From Cyanobacteria bacterium OH_PDB_112 (GTDB taxonomy: Bacteria; Cyanobacteriota; Vampirovibrionia; Gastranaerophilales; CAJFVJ01), in contig JAEWLZ010000163.1 in the NCBI GenBank assembly GCA_023457295.1, positions 1 to 9,764 of the forward strand: a DNA stretch of 9,764 bases. Direction: 5' to 3'. Shown piece by piece: positions 6,912-9,764 of the stretch. Every line of letters begins with the position of its first letter. The first letter of the stretch is position 1. The position numbers and the translations under genes were made by a program. The notes beneath the pieces are model-generated. The model saw only the letters and a list, made by a program, of their open reading frames with translations, was not told where the DNA came from and did not search any database.

Positions 6912-8627
6912 CAAGTAGCTTTATTTAACAATCAAAAAATTATTCAAAAAAGGAATTCTCAGCAAAGAAATTCTTCTGATTCAACAACTTTTTCAGGGAC
7001 AGGAAATAACTTTTTAAATAAAGTTTCAAAACCTTTGCAAGCTTTAGACGCAAACCCGATAGTGGGGGTTATTGTTTTGGATATTTTAACCGCCATAGCT
7101 CCAAATACTATTATCGATACCTTCAAAAGAAATGCTGCTCAGGGCTTCGAAACTTTCCGCCGTGAATCATCAGGTTTAATTATCAACTGTTTATTACCGG
7201 GCATAGCCGTATTAACAGTTGCTTATGCTATGAAGAAAAAGATTTTAGGCGAAGAATTTAAACACATACCTGTTCATAAAGTTTGGGCGAACACAAACAG
7301 CATTGATGAAGGTGTAAGAAACTGGAAAAAAGTTTCACACATGCAAAATAAAGAAGACAGAATCAGGGCTTTTGTTGAAAAAAGTTTTGAAAATATACAA
7401 GATGATGAAAAATCATTTGCCAAAATAGGTACAATTGAAGAACAAAAACAAGCCGCCGAGTGCAAAAAAGAAGCTATAGATAAATTAGTAAAAGAAATTT
7501 TAAATCCTGAAGTCAAAAAAGAAACAGGGTTTAAGAAATTTATGAAAGATGTCAAAGGACTCGTTCCAGGACATAAAGATGAAAGTATAAATGTAGAAAT
7601 AAACCCCAAAAAATTAAATGAGCTTCATGATATTTTTGCAAAAGCTTATGGTTCATCTAAAAATGTAGTTATCAAAATTTCTAAAGGCGATACACTTTCT
7701 ACAAATATGAAGAATCATATTCGAAACACATTCTCATTTGCATCTGCTTTTGATGACAAAGCTATAAAGCCTGATAACATTGACAAATTTGCAGAAAAAA
7801 TGAAAAAGCTTGTTAAAGGAAAAACTTTAATAACTATGCTGGGAGTTGGGGCGTTGGCTTTATCTATGCAAGCTATAAATAGAGCAATAACCGAAAAATC
7901 TACAGGCAGAAAAGGATACTCTGGTTACAAAAATCTTGATGGAGGGGATATTCAAACCCCTGAAGATAAAGCAAAACTAGATATTGGCAAACTTGTTTCT
8001 TCCGCTTGGTTCTTAAGTTTAGGTTTCTTAAGCATGGGCAAACTTACAACCCCCGGAAAATTTGATTTTGCCGCTCCAAGAACAACTGTAGATCAGGCAA
8101 GAACTCTAAGCTTAACAACAGATGTAGGACGTGTAGCCGCTGCAGATGAGACAACAGAACTTAAAGACACAACTGTACGCGATACTATTATATTTCTAAA
8201 CTTGTATGTTGTAGGTGATTATGTGAATAAAATGGCTGTCGAAGGAATTCAAAAATGGTATAAGTCCAAAAAGAATATTGACTTAAACTTATTCAATGAA
8301 GCACCAAAACTTGATAAAAATGCAGGGCCTATCAAAAAGTTTTTCAATTGGGTACAAGGTAAATCCATTAAATCATTTGAAGAAATTGAAGGAACTGTTG
8401 CAAAAGGTGCAGAAAAACAACTTAGAAAAAATATTGTAACAGCATCTACCTTATTAAGTTTAGGTTATTCTTTAGGTGCTTTAGGAATTGCAGCTCCTCT
8501 TCTAATTGCTCACATGACAAATAAAAATCGTGAAAAAGAATTAGCTGAAGCAAAAAGAAGAAAAGCTCAAATGTCTTCTTTTGAAAACTCTTCAAAACCA
8601 ACGTTAAAAGCAAATACAGTTAAATAA
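6909..8627 (+). CDS. Unrecognised multi-segment membrane protein, tandem paralogue 1
   Basis: I do not recognise a named family. Read from TTG 6909 the product has 572 residues and no signal peptide. Hydrophobic segments lie at about 88-106, 306-325, 363-376 and 508-537. Between them are long charged regions with likely coiled or helical character (about 115-300 is very K/E-rich). The last 35 residues are basic and polar (R-E-K-E-L-A-E-A-K-R-R-K). Landmarks shared with the next gene are G-F-E-T-F-R-R-E (79-86), I-P-V-H-K (120-124) and L-S-M-Q-A-I-N-R (318-325). The start follows GGAGAAGG. An in-frame TTG at 6849 would add 20 residues but lacks a ribosome binding site, and the shared N-N-Q near the N-terminus of both paralogues supports 6909. 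It is separated from the TPR gene by a terminator, so it is a new transcript. I infer an envelope protein; resemblance to Gastranaerophilales hypothetical proteins is from memory only. Confidence 0.75.
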   Translation: MQVALFNNQKIIQKRNSQQRNSSDSTTFSGTGNNFLNKVSKPLQALDANPIVGVIVLDILTAIAPNTIIDTFKRNAAQGFETFRRESSGLIINCLLPGIAVLTVAYAMKKKILGEEFKHIPVHKVWANTNSIDEGVRNWKKVSHMQNKEDRIRAFVEKSFENIQDDEKSFAKIGTIEEQKQAAECKKEAIDKLVKEILNPEVKKETGFKKFMKDVKGLVPGHKDESINVEINPKKLNELHDIFAKAYGSSKNVVIKISKGDTLSTNMKNHIRNTFSFASAFDDKAIKPDNIDKFAEKMKKLVKGKTLITMLGVGALALSMQAINRAITEKSTGRKGYSGYKNLDGGDIQTPEDKAKLDIGKLVSSAWFLSLGFLSMGKLTTPGKFDFAAPRTTVDQARTLSLTTDVGRVAAADETTELKDTTVRDTIIFLNLYVVGDYVNKMAVEGIQKWYKSKKNIDLNLFNEAPKLDKNAGPIKKFFNWVQGKSIKSFEEIEGTVAKGAEKQLRKNIVTASTLLSLGYSLGALGIAAPLLIAHMTNKNREKELAEAKRRKAQMSSFENSSKPTLKANTVK

Positions 8628-8774
8628 ATTGAAAAAGAAACACAGGTGAGCAAGAATTTTTGAGAAGATTAAAGTTAAGATTTTTTTACAAACCGCTATT
8701 TTTAGGCAATTTTATTGCTTCAGGAGGTTTATAAATTTTAGGTAAAGTTATTGTGTGTAAGGAATAATTTTTAA
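8628..8774 (+). promoter_or_regulatory. Spacer between paralogues with orphan AGGAGG, hairpin and direct repeat
   Basis: This 147-nt gap has no obvious terminator. It holds a 7-bp hairpin (8704-8710 with 8714-8720, loop TTT, one G-T pair) directly followed by a perfect AGGAGG at 8722-8727. No ATG, GTG or TTG follows at a usable distance. Only ATT at 8735 (7 nt spacing) would open a frame, of ten codons, ending in TAA at 8765-8767, just before the next gene. An 18-nt near repeat (8700-8717 and 8736-8753, 15 of 18 identical) spans this site. Regulation of the second paralogue by this leader is inference. Confidence 0.35.
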
Positions 8775-9764
8775 TTGTTAATAAATAATCAAACTAATAC
8801 AAGAAAAAATACATCTTTCGGAAACGGCGCTTTGTTAACAAGCACCATGAACTTCCTTGCCACAAATGAGGCAATAGGAGCAACTGCGGTAGACTTGGGT
8901 GCCATGGTAATCCCGAGAACAGCCATAGATTACACAAGAACTCCAGAAGCAGGGATGGAAACTTTCCGAAGAGAAATTGTAAGTTGTATTTTATACGCTG
9001 CTTTAGGGGTGTTTGGATTAGCAGCAGCCATGACTTTAGCTCCATTTTCTCCGGCTAAAAAATATGATATTCCTTTGCATAAAATTACAGCAGGTGATGA
9101 TGCTATTGATACAATGGCCCATGCTTGGAATAAAGCTCTAAAAGAACCTACAAAAGAAAAAACGGTAGAATCTTATTTGAACCAAGTTATAGGCTCTGTA
9201 TCAGGTATAGATAAAGAACAGCGCATATCTATAAAATCAAAACCCGAACAATATGAAGATATTGTAAAAACATTAAAAACAATGCTTTTAGATGAAGGTA
9301 AAAATTTCGATTTTGATAAAAAACAAAAACATGAACTTGTACAAAAAATCATTCATTCAGCGGGTTCAAGTGAAAATCTAAAATTGGATGTCGCGGGAGG
9401 CAAAACTATATCAATAGCTGCTGCTGATCTTTTAGACAATACTTATGTACTCGGACGTGCGTTTATGAAAGATAAAGTAGCAAGGGAGTTCAAACCAGAT
9501 ATTGACATAAAAGATAATAAATTTATTAAAAGCTTAAAAGGCATGAACTCAGGCAAGATATGGCTAGGACTGGGCGTAGCATCAGCTTTTGCTTTATCTA
9601 TGCAGGCAATAAACAGATGGATGACGCAAAAGAAAACAGGTTCTGCTGGATTTGTCGCATATAAAGGACAAAAAGCGGAAAAAGATAATTCATTTAATTT
9701 CCAAGCACTAAAAGGTGTTGCATCAGCTGCAATGGCAGCACTTACTTTGGGTTCTATTATGGAC
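8775..9764 (+). CDS. Unrecognised membrane protein, tandem paralogue 2 (partial, 3' end outside window)
   Basis: The frame is open from TTG 8775 to the window end, 330 codons so far. A TAA stands immediately before this TTG (8772-8774), making it the first possible start. AAGGA at 8759-8763 lies 11 nt upstream. The only early alternative, ATG at 8847, has no ribosome binding site and would cut off the N-terminus. The protein aligns along its visible length with the upstream gene. Shared points are N-N-Q near the start, then D-x(11)-D-x-x-R-x(4)-G-M-E-T-F-R-R-E (40-67) against the same spacing upstream, I-P-L-H-K (99-103) and L-S-M-Q-A-I-N-R (274-281). Hydrophobic stretches occur at about 70-91 and 258-279, and another begins near 318. 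By comparison with its neighbour about 200 residues are missing. The role is unknown; an inner-membrane or envelope location is inferred from the hydrophobic segments. Confidence 0.75.
   Translation, partial: MLINNQTNTRKNTSFGNGALLTSTMNFLATNEAIGATAVDLGAMVIPRTAIDYTRTPEAGMETFRREIVSCILYAALGVFGLAAAMTLAPFSPAKKYDIPLHKITAGDDAIDTMAHAWNKALKEPTKEKTVESYLNQVIGSVSGIDKEQRISIKSKPEQYEDIVKTLKTMLLDEGKNFDFDKKQKHELVQKIIHSAGSSENLKLDVAGGKTISIAAADLLDNTYVLGRAFMKDKVAREFKPDIDIKDNKFIKSLKGMNSGKIWLGLGVASAFALSMQAINRWMTQKKTGSAGFVAYKGQKAEKDNSFNFQALKGVASAAMAALTLGSIMD

Noticed and set aside
7274..7609. Minus-strand 111-codon frame inside paralogue 1
   Set aside because: It is antisense to a K/E-rich coding region, which yields S/F/L-rich shadows; no start signals.
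8794..9045. Minus-strand 83-codon frame
   Set aside because: It is antisense to paralogue 2, whose homology to the upstream gene shows that the plus strand is coding.

Overview
The window is AT-rich, densely packed bacterial DNA with 1-8 nt gene overlaps, short intergenic gaps and several Shine-Dalgarno-preceded starts, two of them TTG. The low G+C, the uncharacterised membrane proteins with a G-x-E-T-F-R-R-E motif and the Opp-type transporter together suggest a Gastranaerophilales/Melainabacteria-like (non-photosynthetic cyanobacterial lineage) genome. That assignment rests on remembered family resemblance only and is tentative.

Layout. (1) Bases 1-165 hold the C-terminal end of a GNAT N-acetyltransferase. 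It is followed by a bidirectional terminator hairpin shared with a convergent 67-residue hypothetical protein (222-425, minus). (2) A divergent intergenic region (426-623) holds a plausible sigma70-type promoter and a possible 40-codon small ORF. (3) Bases 624-6614 look like one operon: a peptide/nickel-class ABC substrate-binding lipoprotein, two permeases (OppB- and OppC-like), an MgtC/SapB-family membrane protein and a membrane-anchored TPR protein. Junctions are ATGA, TAATG, a 19-nt gap and an 8-nt overlap, and a weak AT-rich hairpin with a T-run closes the unit. No ATP-binding subunit of the transporter is present, so ATPases must be supplied from elsewhere. (4) A 294-nt region (6615-6908) without a strong gene carries the terminator and an imperfect direct repeat. 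(5) Bases 6909-8627 and 8775-9764 (open at the window end) are two tandem paralogues of a large, unrecognised membrane protein family. Both appear to start at TTG. The second has no ATG near its start and runs off the edge, so it is easily missed.

Functionally, the operon would import peptides or a similar small solute and co-express an MgtC-type envelope/ion-stress protein and a TPR scaffold facing the outside of the cytoplasmic membrane. The tandem paralogues are the least explained part. No CRISPR array, transposon, tRNA or rRNA was seen.
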